Shown: in pieces, positions 1 to 6,031 of the stretch
Layout of the letters: each line of letters begins with the position of its first letter
How positions within the stretch are numbered: position 1 is the stretch's first letter
DNA from: Fusobacteriaceae bacterium UBA2433
GTDB taxonomy: Bacteria > Fusobacteriota > Fusobacteriia > Fusobacteriales > Fusobacteriaceae
Direction of reading: 5' to 3'
Length of the DNA stretch: 12,214 bases
NCBI GenBank assembly: GCA_002342785.1
Contig: DDQV01000114.1
Span: forward strand, 58,869 to 71,082
The notes under the pieces: model-generated
What the model was told of the DNA's origin: nothing
Databases searched by the model: none
Seen by the model: only the letters and a program-made list of their open reading frames with translations
Program-made: the position numbers and the translations under genes

Positions 1-383
1 TATACAACCTCTGTTTTTTCCATATCCAAAATTAACTTTAATTGTTCTAAATATGTTTGAATATTCTTTGTAATATCTTCAGAAGACAACATTGGTCTAG
101 TTTCAGATTTCCCTGTTGGGTCTCCTATTCTAGCTGTAAATGTCCCTATTAAAAACTTAACTCTATGTCCTAAATCTTGAAATTGTTTTAACTTTCTAAG
201 GGGAACAGCATGACCTATATGTAAATCAGAACCTGTTGGATCTATTCCTAATTTTACAATCAATGGTGTGTTTGTTTCTAACGATTTTTTTATTTTCTTT
301 TCTAATTCCTTTTCAGAAATTAATTCCTCTACTCCTCTTTTTAATATCTTCAATTGTCTTTGAACTTCTACATTAATATCCAT
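1..383 (-). CDS. tyrS: tyrosyl-tRNA synthetase, N-terminal part (truncated by window edge)
   Basis: Charges tRNA(Tyr) with tyrosine in the cytoplasm (class I aminoacyl-tRNA synthetase). I read 127 codons from the ATG at 383 to the left edge, where the gene continues out of the window. Residues 44-60 contain KLGIDPTGSDLHIGHAV, with the class I HIGH signature at 55-58, followed by PLRKLKQFQDLGH and TARIGDPTGKSETR (about 84-96). This is the layout of the TyrRS subgroup whose N-terminus resembles 'LKRGVEELIS', the second bacterial TyrRS type rather than the E. coli type. The start has an AAGGAG ribosome site at 391-397. The gene is preceded by a Tyr-codon leader ORF and a terminator (417-568), so expression is probably attenuated by tyrosyl-tRNA level. 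The KMSKS loop and C-terminal RNA-binding domain lie outside the window. Confidence 0.95.
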   Translation of the reverse strand, partial: MDINVEVQRQLKILKRGVEELISEKELEKKIKKSLETNTPLIVKLGIDPTGSDLHIGHAVPLRKLKQFQDLGHRVKFLIGTFTARIGDPTGKSETRPMLSSEDITKNIQTYLEQLKLILDMEKTEVV

Positions 384-416
384 AGTTAATCTCCTTTTAT
401 ATATAATTTTTTTTAT

Positions 417-450
417 AAAAAAAAGCTTACAGATTATATCTGTAAGCTTT
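417..450 (-). terminator. intrinsic terminator in the tyrS leader
   Basis: A perfect 13-bp inverted repeat: AAAGCTTACAGAT at 422-434 and ATCTGTAAGCTTT at 438-450, with a 3-base loop. On the minus strand the stem is followed by a T tract (417-421, continuous with the T end of the stem). It lies between the leader ORF and the tyrS ribosome site, so termination here removes tyrS from the transcript. Its 5' arm can instead pair with 464-472. Confidence 0.9.
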
Positions 451-522
451 AAAAAGTTTAATTCAGATACAACCCTTAATTAGTATACTATAAAATGGGC
501 TGTAATATTTCTACACAGTCCC
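417..522 (-). promoter_or_regulatory. tyrS transcription attenuator with competing hairpins
   Basis: In minus-strand RNA order, just after the leader stop codon: segment A GGGACUGU (522-515), segment B ACAGCCC (503-497), segment C GGGUUGUAUCUG (475-464), segment D with CAGAUAUAA (442-434), segment E (434-422). Pairings seen: A:B (7 bp with one bulged A, 11-nt loop); B:C ACAGCCC with GGGUUGU (one G-U); C:D UUGUAUCUG with CAGAUAUAA (9 bp, one G-U); D:E, the 13-bp terminator. A:B excludes B:C, and C:D excludes D:E. Inferred logic: a ribosome stalled at the first Tyr codons leaves A free, so A:B forms, C pairs with D and transcription reads into tyrS. A ribosome that reaches the stop codon covers A, so B takes C and the terminator forms. 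Pairings were found by eye, without energy calculation. Confidence 0.75.
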
Positions 523-526
523 TCAA

Positions 527-568
527 TTAATAATAGTAATAATAAGTTTGGTTGTTATCAAATTTCAT
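527..568 (-). CDS. tyrS leader peptide MKFDNNQTYYYYY
   Basis: A 13-codon ORF starting at ATG 568-566 and stopping at TAA 529-527. It encodes MKFDNNQTYYYYY: the last five sense codons are TAT TAT TAC TAT TAT, directly before the stop. It has its own good ribosome site (AGGAG at 574-578, five bases before the ATG). It lies between a promoter and an intrinsic terminator that precede tyrS, the gene for the enzyme that uses tyrosine. Five tandem codons for the cognate amino acid, a ribosome site and a downstream terminator are the marks of a leader peptide acting as a sensor of charged tRNA(Tyr). The peptide itself probably has no other function. It is too short for usual gene finders. Confidence 0.85.
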   Translation of the reverse strand: MKFDNNQTYYYYY

Positions 569-602
569 ATTTTCTCCTAATTTTATAAATTATATTTATA
601 TA

Positions 603-631
603 ATTATAACATAATAAGTTTTTTTTTTAAA
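603..631 (-). promoter_or_regulatory. probable promoter of the tyrS leader
   Basis: On the minus strand, TATAAT (608-603) lies 17 bases after TTTAAA (631-626, 4 of 6 matches to TTGACA). The predicted start near 596 gives about 28 bases of leader before the Tyr leader ORF. A second TATAAT at 594-589 is also possible. The sequence is very AT-rich, so chance matches are likely; position is the main support. Confidence 0.5.
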
Positions 632-647
632 GTAGTTATATTAAATT

Positions 648-1541
648 TTATACTTTTAAAATAGTTTTTTTAGATGGTATCTCTATCTTTAAAACCATAG
701 TTCCTAAAACTAATATAACAATACCTATTGCATTTACAATAAATAGATGTTCTTTCAAAAATAGATGTCCTATGATAGCAGCAGTTGGAAGCTCTATCAA
801 ACTCATTATTCCTGCTTTTGTTGGTGTGGTAAATTTAAGTGACATAGCATAGAAACTACAAGATAAAACAGTTGGAACTAAACCTAATATTATTGATATT
901 ACTATTAATTTCAAACTAAATGATCTTAATAATATCTCTATATCTGCCATTGAAAATACATATATCGCTCCTACTAAAAAACTATACATAAGTATCCCTG
1001 ACATATTAGCCTCTACAGATACTCTTTTAGTTAGTATAGGAAAAAAACCATATGCTATTGCTGAAATTAAACCTATAAAAAGACCAACTTTATTAGCATG
1101 TAAAATAGATATATCTCCCCCTGTCACTACAAGAAATGCTCCATAAAATGCCATACTCAAAGCTAATGTTTTAAAAAAAGTAATCTTCTCATTAAAAAAT
1201 ATTCTTGATAATATTGCTGTAAAAAGTGGTCCTAAACATACCATCATAACTCCTACTGTAGTAGATGTCATAGAAATACACTTATATATTGCCAAACTCA
1301 TAGTCCCTTGAGTTATTATTCCGATTAGAAAAGAGTGTTTAATATCTTTTTTTGCTACTTTTAGTTTTTTTCTATCTGTGACCAAATAAAATATAAACAT
1401 AAATAAAAAAGCAAATAATAACCTTAAAAAAGCTATCTCAAAAGGCCCCACCCCTGTTTTCCCTAAAAAATGTGAGATAATTCCAAGAGTCCCCCATGTT
1501 ATTCCTGCTAAAAGTGCAAGTCCGTATCCTTTTTGTTCCAC
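648..1541 (-). CDS. EamA/DMT-family transporter
   Basis: Inner-membrane permease of the drug/metabolite transporter superfamily, about 297 residues and ten hydrophobic segments arranged as two EamA repeats (roughly residues 5-135 and 150-285). Typical features: the N-terminal stretch LALLAGITWGTLGIISHFLGK, and at the end of the second repeat PTKAGIMSLIELPTAAIIG followed by a last helix. Families of this type export or import amino acids, nucleosides and other small metabolites; the substrate cannot be read from the sequence. I choose the GTG at 1541-1539: it has GAGGGGG five to six bases upstream. An in-frame ATG at 1586 lies upstream of the predicted -10 box (1575-1580), so it would not be in the transcript. 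No clear terminator follows before the tyrS leader, so some read-through toward tyrS is possible. Confidence 0.88.
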   Translation of the reverse strand: MEQKGYGLALLAGITWGTLGIISHFLGKTGVGPFEIAFLRLLFAFLFMFIFYLVTDRKKLKVAKKDIKHSFLIGIITQGTMSLAIYKCISMTSTTVGVMMVCLGPLFTAILSRIFFNEKITFFKTLALSMAFYGAFLVVTGGDISILHANKVGLFIGLISAIAYGFFPILTKRVSVEANMSGILMYSFLVGAIYVFSMADIEILLRSFSLKLIVISIILGLVPTVLSCSFYAMSLKFTTPTKAGIMSLIELPTAAIIGHLFLKEHLFIVNAIGIVILVLGTMVLKIEIPSKKTILKV

Positions 1542-1574
1542 CTTAACCCCCTCTAATAATTTACATAATAAACT

Positions 1575-1603
1575 ATTATAGAACAATTACCTATATAATT
1601 CAA
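1575..1603 (-). promoter_or_regulatory. promoter of the EamA gene
   Basis: Minus strand TTGAAT (1603-1598), 17-base spacer, perfect TATAAT (1580-1575). The predicted start near 1568 lies about 27 bases before the GTG start with its GAGGGGG site. It supports the shorter gene model. Confidence 0.7.
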
Positions 1604-1712
1604 CATTATACCCTTAAATCCTCATTCAAATTTTAAACCTTATTTCATTCTTAAATATATTTAATATATCAAAAAAAAATTTAAAAATAAAAACCCTTTA
1701 AAAAGATCTCTA

Positions 1713-1758
1713 TTGATTATTTTAATATAATCCTATAGAATAGGGTTATATTAAAATA
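1713..1758 (+). promoter_or_regulatory. promoter with overlapping operator-like inverted repeat for the TauE/SafE gene
   Basis: Promoter: TTGATT (1713-1718), 17-base spacer, TAGAAT (1736-1741), predicted start near 1748. Superimposed is a 19-bp inverted repeat, left arm 1718-1736 and right arm 1740-1758, with one mismatched pair and a 3-base centre (AGA). The core reads TTAATATAATCCTAT / ATAGGGTTATATTAA. The dyad runs from the end of the -35 box past the start site, with the -10 box at its centre, which is where a repressor would block polymerase. The regulator is not identifiable. As RNA only the right half would be transcribed, so a DNA operator is more likely than an RNA hairpin. Confidence 0.65.
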
Positions 1759-1771
1759 TTATGGAGGGATT

Positions 1772-2521
1772 ATGGAAATTTTATTGATTGGATTAGGAAT
1801 GTTTGTTGCAGGATTTATAGACTCTATCGCTGGAGGAGGAGGTCTTATTAGTACTCCTACACTACTTTTAGTAGGTCTTCCCCCTCATCTTGCTTTAGGA
1901 ACAAATAAACTAGCAGCTTCTGCCGGAGCATTAGTTAGTAGTCACGAATTTTTTAAGAGTAATAAACTGAATTTTAAATTACTCAAAATTATGATCCCCT
2001 TTGCATTTGTAGGAGCAGTTATCGGAGTAAGCACCTTACAGTTTATCTCACCTGATCTTTTGAAAAAATTAATTCCTTTTATGATCTTTGGAGTAGCTAT
2101 CTATACTGTTATCTCTAAAAAAGTGGGAATGATAAATTCCTTCCCGGGATTTACTCCTAAAAATAAATTGTTAGGTAAACTTTTAACTTCTGTTTTAGGT
2201 TTTTATGACGGATTTTTCGGTCCTGGGACGGGAACATTCTTTATGTTTGGTTTAGTAAAGATTTTTAAATTTGATTTCACTGTTGCTACTGCTAACACTA
2301 AGGTATTAAATTTCACAACTGGTTTTGCTGCTTTACTTACTTTTTTATATAATGGACAAGTAAATATTAAATATGGTCTTATCTCTACAATATTTATGAT
2401 CTTAGGATCTAAGCTTGGTTCAAAGATGGCTATAAAAAATGGAGCTAAATTTATAAAACCTATCTTTATAGTTATGTCCCTAATAATGGCAGGGAAAATG
2501 GTTTATAGTATGGTAATCTAA
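1772..2521 (+). CDS. TauE/SafE (TSUP) family permease, YfcA-like
   Basis: Inner-membrane permease of 249 residues with about eight hydrophobic segments in two repeats. Repeat 1 starts with GFIDSIAGGGGLISTPTLLL (14-33) and ALGTNKLAAS (41-50). Repeat 2 has GFYDGFFGPGTGTF (143-156) and ATANTKVLNF. These paired G-rich motifs are diagnostic of the sulfite exporter TauE/SafE family, closest to the E. coli YfcA branch. Family members export or take up sulfur-containing or organic anions (sulfite, sulfoacetate, sulfolactate); the substrate here is unknown. The ATG at 1772 has GGAGGG at 1763-1768. It is the only plus-strand gene in the window, is monocistronic between its own promoter and the terminator at 2533-2577, and probably answers to a regulator binding the dyad at 1718-1758. 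Confidence 0.9.
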   Translation: MEILLIGLGMFVAGFIDSIAGGGGLISTPTLLLVGLPPHLALGTNKLAASAGALVSSHEFFKSNKLNFKLLKIMIPFAFVGAVIGVSTLQFISPDLLKKLIPFMIFGVAIYTVISKKVGMINSFPGFTPKNKLLGKLLTSVLGFYDGFFGPGTGTFFMFGLVKIFKFDFTVATANTKVLNFTTGFAALLTFLYNGQVNIKYGLISTIFMILGSKLGSKMAIKNGAKFIKPIFIVMSLIMAGKMVYSMVI

Positions 2522-2532
2522 TAAATTTATAT

Positions 2533-2577
2533 ATAATATAAAAAGACCTTTAAAAATTAAAGGTCTTTTTATATTAT
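2533..2577. terminator. bidirectional intrinsic terminator
   Basis: A long inverted repeat of about 21 bp with a 3-base loop, core AAAAAGACCTTTAA / TTAAAGGTCTTTTT (2540-2553 and 2557-2570), flanked by A and T tracts on both sides. It lies between convergent genes (TauE/SafE permease ending at 2521 and the DUF1858 gene ending at 2591) and can serve both. Confidence 0.9.
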
Positions 2578-2590
2578 TCATTTAGTAAAA

Positions 2591-2791
2591 CTATTTAGTT
2601 TCCTCAATTAATTTATTCATTTCTTCGATTACAACATCAGAATTTAATCCGTGAGATACGATTCCTTCTCCTAAACTTTCACCTGAAGCTACCATACATC
2701 CTACACACCCTAATCCATATTTTTGAAATACTTGAACAATTACTGGATACCCTTGTACCGCTTCTAATATATTCATATCTTTATTTACCAT
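2591..2791 (-). CDS. DUF1858 domain protein (hybrid-cluster-protein-associated redox disulfide domain)
   Basis: A 66-residue cytosolic protein made of one DUF1858 domain. Visible marks: the opening DMNILEAVQGYPVIVQVFQKYG and a CxxC pair GCVGC with Cys29 and Cys32 followed by ASGESLGEG. In the family this domain occurs alone or fused to redox proteins, often near hybrid cluster (prismane) proteins, and the CxxC is thought to act as a redox disulfide. No hybrid cluster protein is visible here. Start: AGGAGGAG at 2797-2804 precedes the ATG by about six bases. It has its own consensus promoter (2838-2866) and ends at the shared terminator, so it is probably a strongly expressed single-gene transcript. 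The exact partner and reaction are unknown. Confidence 0.85.
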   Translation of the reverse strand: MVNKDMNILEAVQGYPVIVQVFQKYGLGCVGCMVASGESLGEGIVSHGLNSDVVIEEMNKLIEETK

Positions 2792-2837
2792 CTTTAACTC
2801 CTCCTATAAAACTACATTATATTTTTTTAATATATAA

Positions 2838-2866
2838 ATTATATATTATCATAGTAAACTTGTCAA
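2838..2866 (-). promoter_or_regulatory. full-consensus promoter of the DUF1858 gene
   Basis: Minus strand TTGACA (2866-2861), 17-base spacer, TATAAT (2843-2838): a perfect match to the vegetative sigma consensus in boxes and spacing. The predicted start near 2831 gives about 40 bases of leader. The -35 box lies three bases beyond the kdsD stop codon. Confidence 0.85.
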
Positions 2867-2868
2867 GA

Positions 2869-3828
2869 TTAATTAACACAATTTAATAAATCATGGATTC
2901 TTACTAGACCTATTAATTTTTCTTTCTCTAAAACAGGTAAAACTGAAATTTGACTTTCCCTATTTTCCATTAATTCCAATGCATCTACAGCCATTTTTTC
3001 AGCTCCAATATAGATAAATTTTGAGATCATGATATCTTTAGCTTTATAATTGAAAAATTCTTTTTTATTTTTTAACGCTCTTCTAATATCTCCCTCAGTA
3101 ATTATTCCAATCATCATTTCATCTTCTAATACACAAACTGCACCTAATTTTTTCTTTGTCATAGTTACTAATATTTCATCTATATCAGTATTTTTTTCTA
3201 CGATTGCAAGATCTAATCCGCTATGCATTACATCTTTTACCTTCATAAGTAACCTTCTACCTAGGCTTCCTCCTGGATGATACACAGCAAAATTTTCTGG
3301 TTTAAAATTTCTTAATTTAATTAAAACCGATGCTAAAGCATCTCCCATAACCATAGTAGCTGTAGTAGAACAAGTAGGAGCTATATTCATAGGACAAGCT
3401 TCTCTTTCAACTCCTATATCTAATATTTCATCAGATGCTATTCCTAATTTAGATTTTTTATTTCCAGTCATCGCTATTAATTTTGCACCTATTTTTTTTA
3501 TTGACGGGATTATAGAAACTACTTCATCACTATTTCCTGAGTTTGAAATAGCAATTACTATATCTTCTCTACCTACTACCCCAAGATCACCATGAAGACC
3601 TTCAGCTGAATTCATAAATACTGTTAATGTTCCTGTAGAAGCTAAAGTCGCAGCTATTTTTTTCCCTATTATCCCAGACTTTCCAACACCTGTAACGACA
3701 ACCTTCCCTTTACAATTCATAATTAAATTAGCTGTCTTTTCCAATTCTTTCCCTATCTTATCCCTTACTTTTTTCAATTCTTCTATTTCAATATCAAATA
3801 TTTCTTGAGCATATTCTTTTATATTCAT
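2869..3828 (-). CDS. kdsD: arabinose-5-phosphate isomerase (KdsD/KpsF/GutQ family)
   Basis: Converts ribulose 5-phosphate to arabinose 5-phosphate, the first step to KDO for LPS. 319 residues, close to E. coli KdsD (328). Sugar isomerase (SIS) domain about 35-170: GVGKSG (47-52), AATLASTGT, HGDLG (79-83), SNSGNS (95-100) and PTCSTT (151-156). The family signature YHPGGSLGRR at 183-192 carries the conserved His. Two CBS domains follow (about 200-255 and 265-316), including IITEGDIRR and VRIHDLL. I choose the ATG at 3828, which has AGGAGG four to five bases upstream; an in-frame ATG at 3879 lies upstream of the predicted start of transcription and overlaps promoter sequence. Whether the protein serves KDO or another pathway (GutQ, KpsF) cannot be told, since no other KDO gene is in the window. 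Confidence 0.93.
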   Translation of the reverse strand: MNIKEYAQEIFDIEIEELKKVRDKIGKELEKTANLIMNCKGKVVVTGVGKSGIIGKKIAATLASTGTLTVFMNSAEGLHGDLGVVGREDIVIAISNSGNSDEVVSIIPSIKKIGAKLIAMTGNKKSKLGIASDEILDIGVEREACPMNIAPTCSTTATMVMGDALASVLIKLRNFKPENFAVYHPGGSLGRRLLMKVKDVMHSGLDLAIVEKNTDIDEILVTMTKKKLGAVCVLEDEMMIGIITEGDIRRALKNKKEFFNYKAKDIMISKFIYIGAEKMAVDALELMENRESQISVLPVLEKEKLIGLVRIHDLLNCVN

Positions 3829-3850
3829 TATTCCTCCTATGGTTTTTTTT

Positions 3851-3859
3851 ATTATATCA
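3851..3859 (-). promoter_or_regulatory. extended -10 promoter of kdsD
   Basis: Minus strand TGATATAAT (3859-3851), an extended -10 element (TGnTATAAT). No good -35 at 17 bases. The start near 3844 lies about 16 bases before the kdsD ATG and just after the preceding terminator (3882-3921). Confidence 0.6.
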
Positions 3860-3881
3860 TTTTTTTTTATTTTATTCATCC

Positions 3882-3921
3882 AAAAAAAAAAGAGGATTAA
3901 AAAAATATTTTAATCCTCTTT
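3882..3921 (-). terminator. intrinsic terminator after the ferredoxin gene
   Basis: Inverted repeat AGAGGATTAAAA (3891-3902) / TTTTAATCCTCT (3908-3919), 5-base loop, extended by two A-T pairs. On the minus strand it runs into about ten T residues (3882-3891). It begins five bases after the ferredoxin stop codon. Confidence 0.92.
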
Positions 3922-3925
3922 CTTC

Positions 3926-4102
3926 TTATAATTGGTCTATACAAGATACTGGACATACACCTGCACAAGCACCGCAATCGATACATGCATCTTCATCTAT
4001 CAATCTTTTTCCATCTTCCTCTTCTGAAATACAAGCCACTGGACATACATCTTCACATGCTCCACATGAAATACACTCATCTTTTCTTATTCTGTGTGCC
4101 AT
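3926..4102 (-). CDS. 2[4Fe-4S] ferredoxin
   Basis: A 58-residue bacterial (clostridial-type) ferredoxin, a cytosolic low-potential electron carrier. Read from the ATG at 4102 to TAA at 3928-3926. Two cluster motifs are complete: C10-I-S-C13-G-A-C16-E-D-V-C20-P and C40-I-D-C43-G-A-C46-A-G-V-C50-P, with extra Cys24 and Cys54 following in the pattern CPVAC / CPVSC. As in this fold, the fourth Cys of each motif (C20, C50) ligates the other cluster; Cys24 and Cys54 are additional. The N-terminus is MAHRIRKDECISC. AGGAGG at 4110-4115 precedes the ATG by seven bases. It ends at a strong terminator. No convincing terminator separates it from mnmA upstream, so it may be read partly from that operon; a -10-like TATACT at 4145-4140 could give its own start. 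Confidence 0.95.
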   Translation of the reverse strand: MAHRIRKDECISCGACEDVCPVACISEEEDGKRLIDEDACIDCGACAGVCPVSCIDQL

Positions 4103-4200
4103 TTTATTACCTCCTATTTATTTTTTTATAACCATTTTTAGTATACCTTATAATATCTAAATATTAAAATATTTTTTTAATACTTTTTAATTTAAATTTT

Positions 4201-5244
4201 TTATCTTATCACTCCTCCTCCTACCAAATTTTCACCATAATATAATACCATATGCTGCCCCTTGGCATTTTGTTGGTTTTTTTCTTCATATTCAAAAAAT
4301 ACCCTATCTTCTATTCCTTCTCTAGATACTTTTTTTATTTTTCCTATAGATCCATGACTAGAAAATCTAGGCCTCCCTATAAGTTTTTCATCTAATAATT
4401 TTTCTATCTCAACTATAAACTTATAATCTATTAATTCCACTTCTTTTACAAATAATTTTTCATAATCACCTAAAAGAATCTCATTTTTAGAAGGTCTTAT
4501 ATCCAATATAAAATATGGTATTGGTTTTTTTAAATTTAGACCTCGTCTCTGTCCAACAGTGTAAAGTTGATATCCATCATGGGTCCCCATTATATTTCCA
4601 TCTTCATCTACAAAAAATCCTTTTTTTATTTCATCTTTTAACTTCTCTTGCAAATATTTTTTATACCCCTCTGGAGCAAAGCATATTCCTTGACTATCTT
4701 TCTTATTATGAGTTACCAACCCTATCTTTTGAGCTATTTCTCTAACTTCTACCTTAGTAAAATTATATAGAGGAAACTTCATCCTTTTTAGAGAATTCTC
4801 GTCTAATCTATATAGCATATAAGTTTGATCTTTACGTATATCTGCTGCATTCTTTAAAAGATATTTATCCATTTGAGAAGAATATTCTAAATTACAATAA
4901 TGTCCTGTTGCTATATATTTTGCTCCCACTGAATCTGCATAATCTATTAGACTTTTTATCTTTATTTTTTCATCACATACTACACAAGGAGACGGTGTAG
5001 TTCCACTACTATAACCATCTAAAAAATCTTTTATTACTATATTTTTAAAATCTTCTGATACATCTAAAACCGTATGTTTTATCTTTAATGCATCAGCTAT
5101 TTTTTTAGCCTCTTCGATCTCTCCCATAGATCTTTTATCTACTAACAAAGTTACTGCTATTACCTCATATCCTTCCTCTTTCAAAAGATATGAAGTTACT
5201 GAAGAATCTACTCCTCCACTCAATCCAACTATTACTTTTTCCAT
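4201..5244 (-). CDS. mnmA: tRNA-specific 2-thiouridylase MnmA
   Basis: Adds sulfur to U34 of tRNA(Lys/Glu/Gln), using ATP and a sulfur carrier. 347 residues, slightly shorter than E. coli MnmA (368). N-terminal ATP pyrophosphatase domain with the PP-loop SGGVDSS at 9-15; the catalytic region PSPCVVCDEKIK puts the first active Cys at 90 (the NPxxxC equivalent), and DSQGICF gives the second, persulfide-bearing Cys at 188. Other family marks: ATGHYC (112-117), RKDQTYMLY (137-145) and YTVGQRRGL (228-236), followed by the C-terminal beta-barrel domain. Start ATG 5244 has AAGGAG about four bases upstream. It follows birA by 23 bases, so the two are almost certainly cotranscribed. Some Fusobacteria carry two mnmA copies; this could be either. 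Confidence 0.95.
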   Translation of the reverse strand: MEKVIVGLSGGVDSSVTSYLLKEEGYEVIAVTLLVDKRSMGEIEEAKKIADALKIKHTVLDVSEDFKNIVIKDFLDGYSSGTTPSPCVVCDEKIKIKSLIDYADSVGAKYIATGHYCNLEYSSQMDKYLLKNAADIRKDQTYMLYRLDENSLKRMKFPLYNFTKVEVREIAQKIGLVTHNKKDSQGICFAPEGYKKYLQEKLKDEIKKGFFVDEDGNIMGTHDGYQLYTVGQRRGLNLKKPIPYFILDIRPSKNEILLGDYEKLFVKEVELIDYKFIVEIEKLLDEKLIGRPRFSSHGSIGKIKKVSREGIEDRVFFEYEEKNQQNAKGQHMVLYYGENLVGGGVIR

Positions 5245-5267
5245 TTTTTCTCCTTATTATATATATT

Positions 5268-5972
5268 CTATAGCTTAATATGTATCTCTCCTACCATAAA
5301 TTCTTTTATTCCATCTACAGTCTCTACCTCTAACTTTCCATTTTTTAAAATTCTTTTTCCTATACCAAATATTTTATCTTCTAAAAAATTTATTTCTATC
5401 TCTCTATTTAAAAGATAATTTTTTTGATTTATCTCACATAAAATTTCATTCCATTCTCCCCTAAGGTATCTATTCCAATATTTTTCAAATGAATTTATTA
5501 TTTTTTTAATTACACCAAGAATTTCATATTCATCTCCACTTACTTTCTTTAAAGAAACTCCATTTTTAGATCTACCTAAAAATTCTAAATTATTTATATT
5601 TATCCCAATTCCTATAATAAAAAAATCTTCAACTTTCTCTACTAAGATCCCAGATAGTTTTCTATCCTGTAGATATATATCATTTGTCCATTTAAACTTA
5701 TAATCTAATCCTACCACACTTTTTAGCCCCTCTAATAGAGCAATCCCTACAACTAATGGTAACTTACTATACTCTTCCATACTTAGATTTGGGTCTTCTT
5801 TTAAAGCAAAACTAAATAATCCTGCTCCAGGAGGTGATACCCAAAGATTTCCTCTTCTTCCTCGTCCAGAAGTTTGAATCTTTGCTATAACTAGATCCCA
5901 TTCTTTTTTATCCTTTTTATTTTTTAGATATTCACTGGTAGATTCCAGTTCATCAAAGTTAAATATTCTCAT
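5268..5972 (-). CDS. birA: biotin--[acetyl-CoA-carboxylase] ligase (non-regulatory BirA)
   Basis: Activates biotin with ATP and attaches it to a lysine of biotin carboxyl carrier proteins. 234 residues: a catalytic domain followed by a small C-terminal SH3-like domain (about 188-234). Active-site marks: STSEYLK (11-17), the biotinyl-AMP loop QTSGRGRRGNLWVSPPGAG (33-51), KWTNDI (94-99), KLSGILVE (105-112) and GIGININ (121-127). There is no N-terminal winged-helix domain, so this is a class I enzyme that does not act as the biotin repressor, unlike E. coli BirA. Start ATG 5972 with AGGAGG about six bases upstream. It sits downstream of a terminator (5994-6022) and heads the birA-mnmA pair; no clear own promoter was found in the short gap, so it may depend on read-through. 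Confidence 0.94.
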   Translation of the reverse strand: MRIFNFDELESTSEYLKNKKDKKEWDLVIAKIQTSGRGRRGNLWVSPPGAGLFSFALKEDPNLSMEEYSKLPLVVGIALLEGLKSVVGLDYKFKWTNDIYLQDRKLSGILVEKVEDFFIIGIGININNLEFLGRSKNGVSLKKVSGDEYEILGVIKKIINSFEKYWNRYLRGEWNEILCEINQKNYLLNREIEINFLEDKIFGIGKRILKNGKLEVETVDGIKEFMVGEIHIKL

Positions 5973-5993
5973 CTATTTCCTCCTCTTTAAGAT

Positions 5994-6022
5994 AAAAAAA
6001 GACACCATAATAAGTGCCCTTT
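5994..6022 (-). terminator. intrinsic terminator after the SRA-like gene
   Basis: Minus-strand RNA AAAGGGCAC (6022-6014), 8-base loop, GUGUCUUUU (6005-5997): a 9-bp stem including two G-U pairs, continuing into a U tract ending at 5994. It lies ten bases after the stop codon of the gene at 6032-6436. The G-U pairs mean it works only on this strand. Confidence 0.75.
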
Positions 6023-6031
6023 AATTTGTTT

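Noticed and set aside
384..647. T-box riboswitch upstream of tyrS
   Set aside because: No T-box sequence (AGGGUGGNACCGCG-like) or Stem I features are present. The leader instead holds a short ORF with five Tyr codons and a classic terminator.
1542..1586. Longer start for the EamA gene (ATG at 1586)
   Set aside because: It lies upstream of a TTGAAT-17-TATAAT promoter's predicted start and has no ribosome site, while the GTG at 1541 has GAGGGGG at the right distance.
3050..3280. Plus-strand open frame inside kdsD
   Set aside because: It is an antisense shadow of a well-supported gene, with no ribosome site and a composition reflecting the reverse strand. The same holds for plus-strand frames at 4515-4745, 10704-10970 and 11692-12048.
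3829..3879. Longer start for kdsD (ATG at 3879)
   Set aside because: It lies upstream of the extended -10 box at 3851-3859 and has no ribosome site; the ATG at 3828 has AGGAGG and matches the family N-terminus.
4150..4190. AT-only inverted repeats between mnmA and the ferredoxin gene
   Set aside because: The paired arms consist only of A and T with no T tract or GC core, so they are expected by chance at this composition; not called as a terminator.
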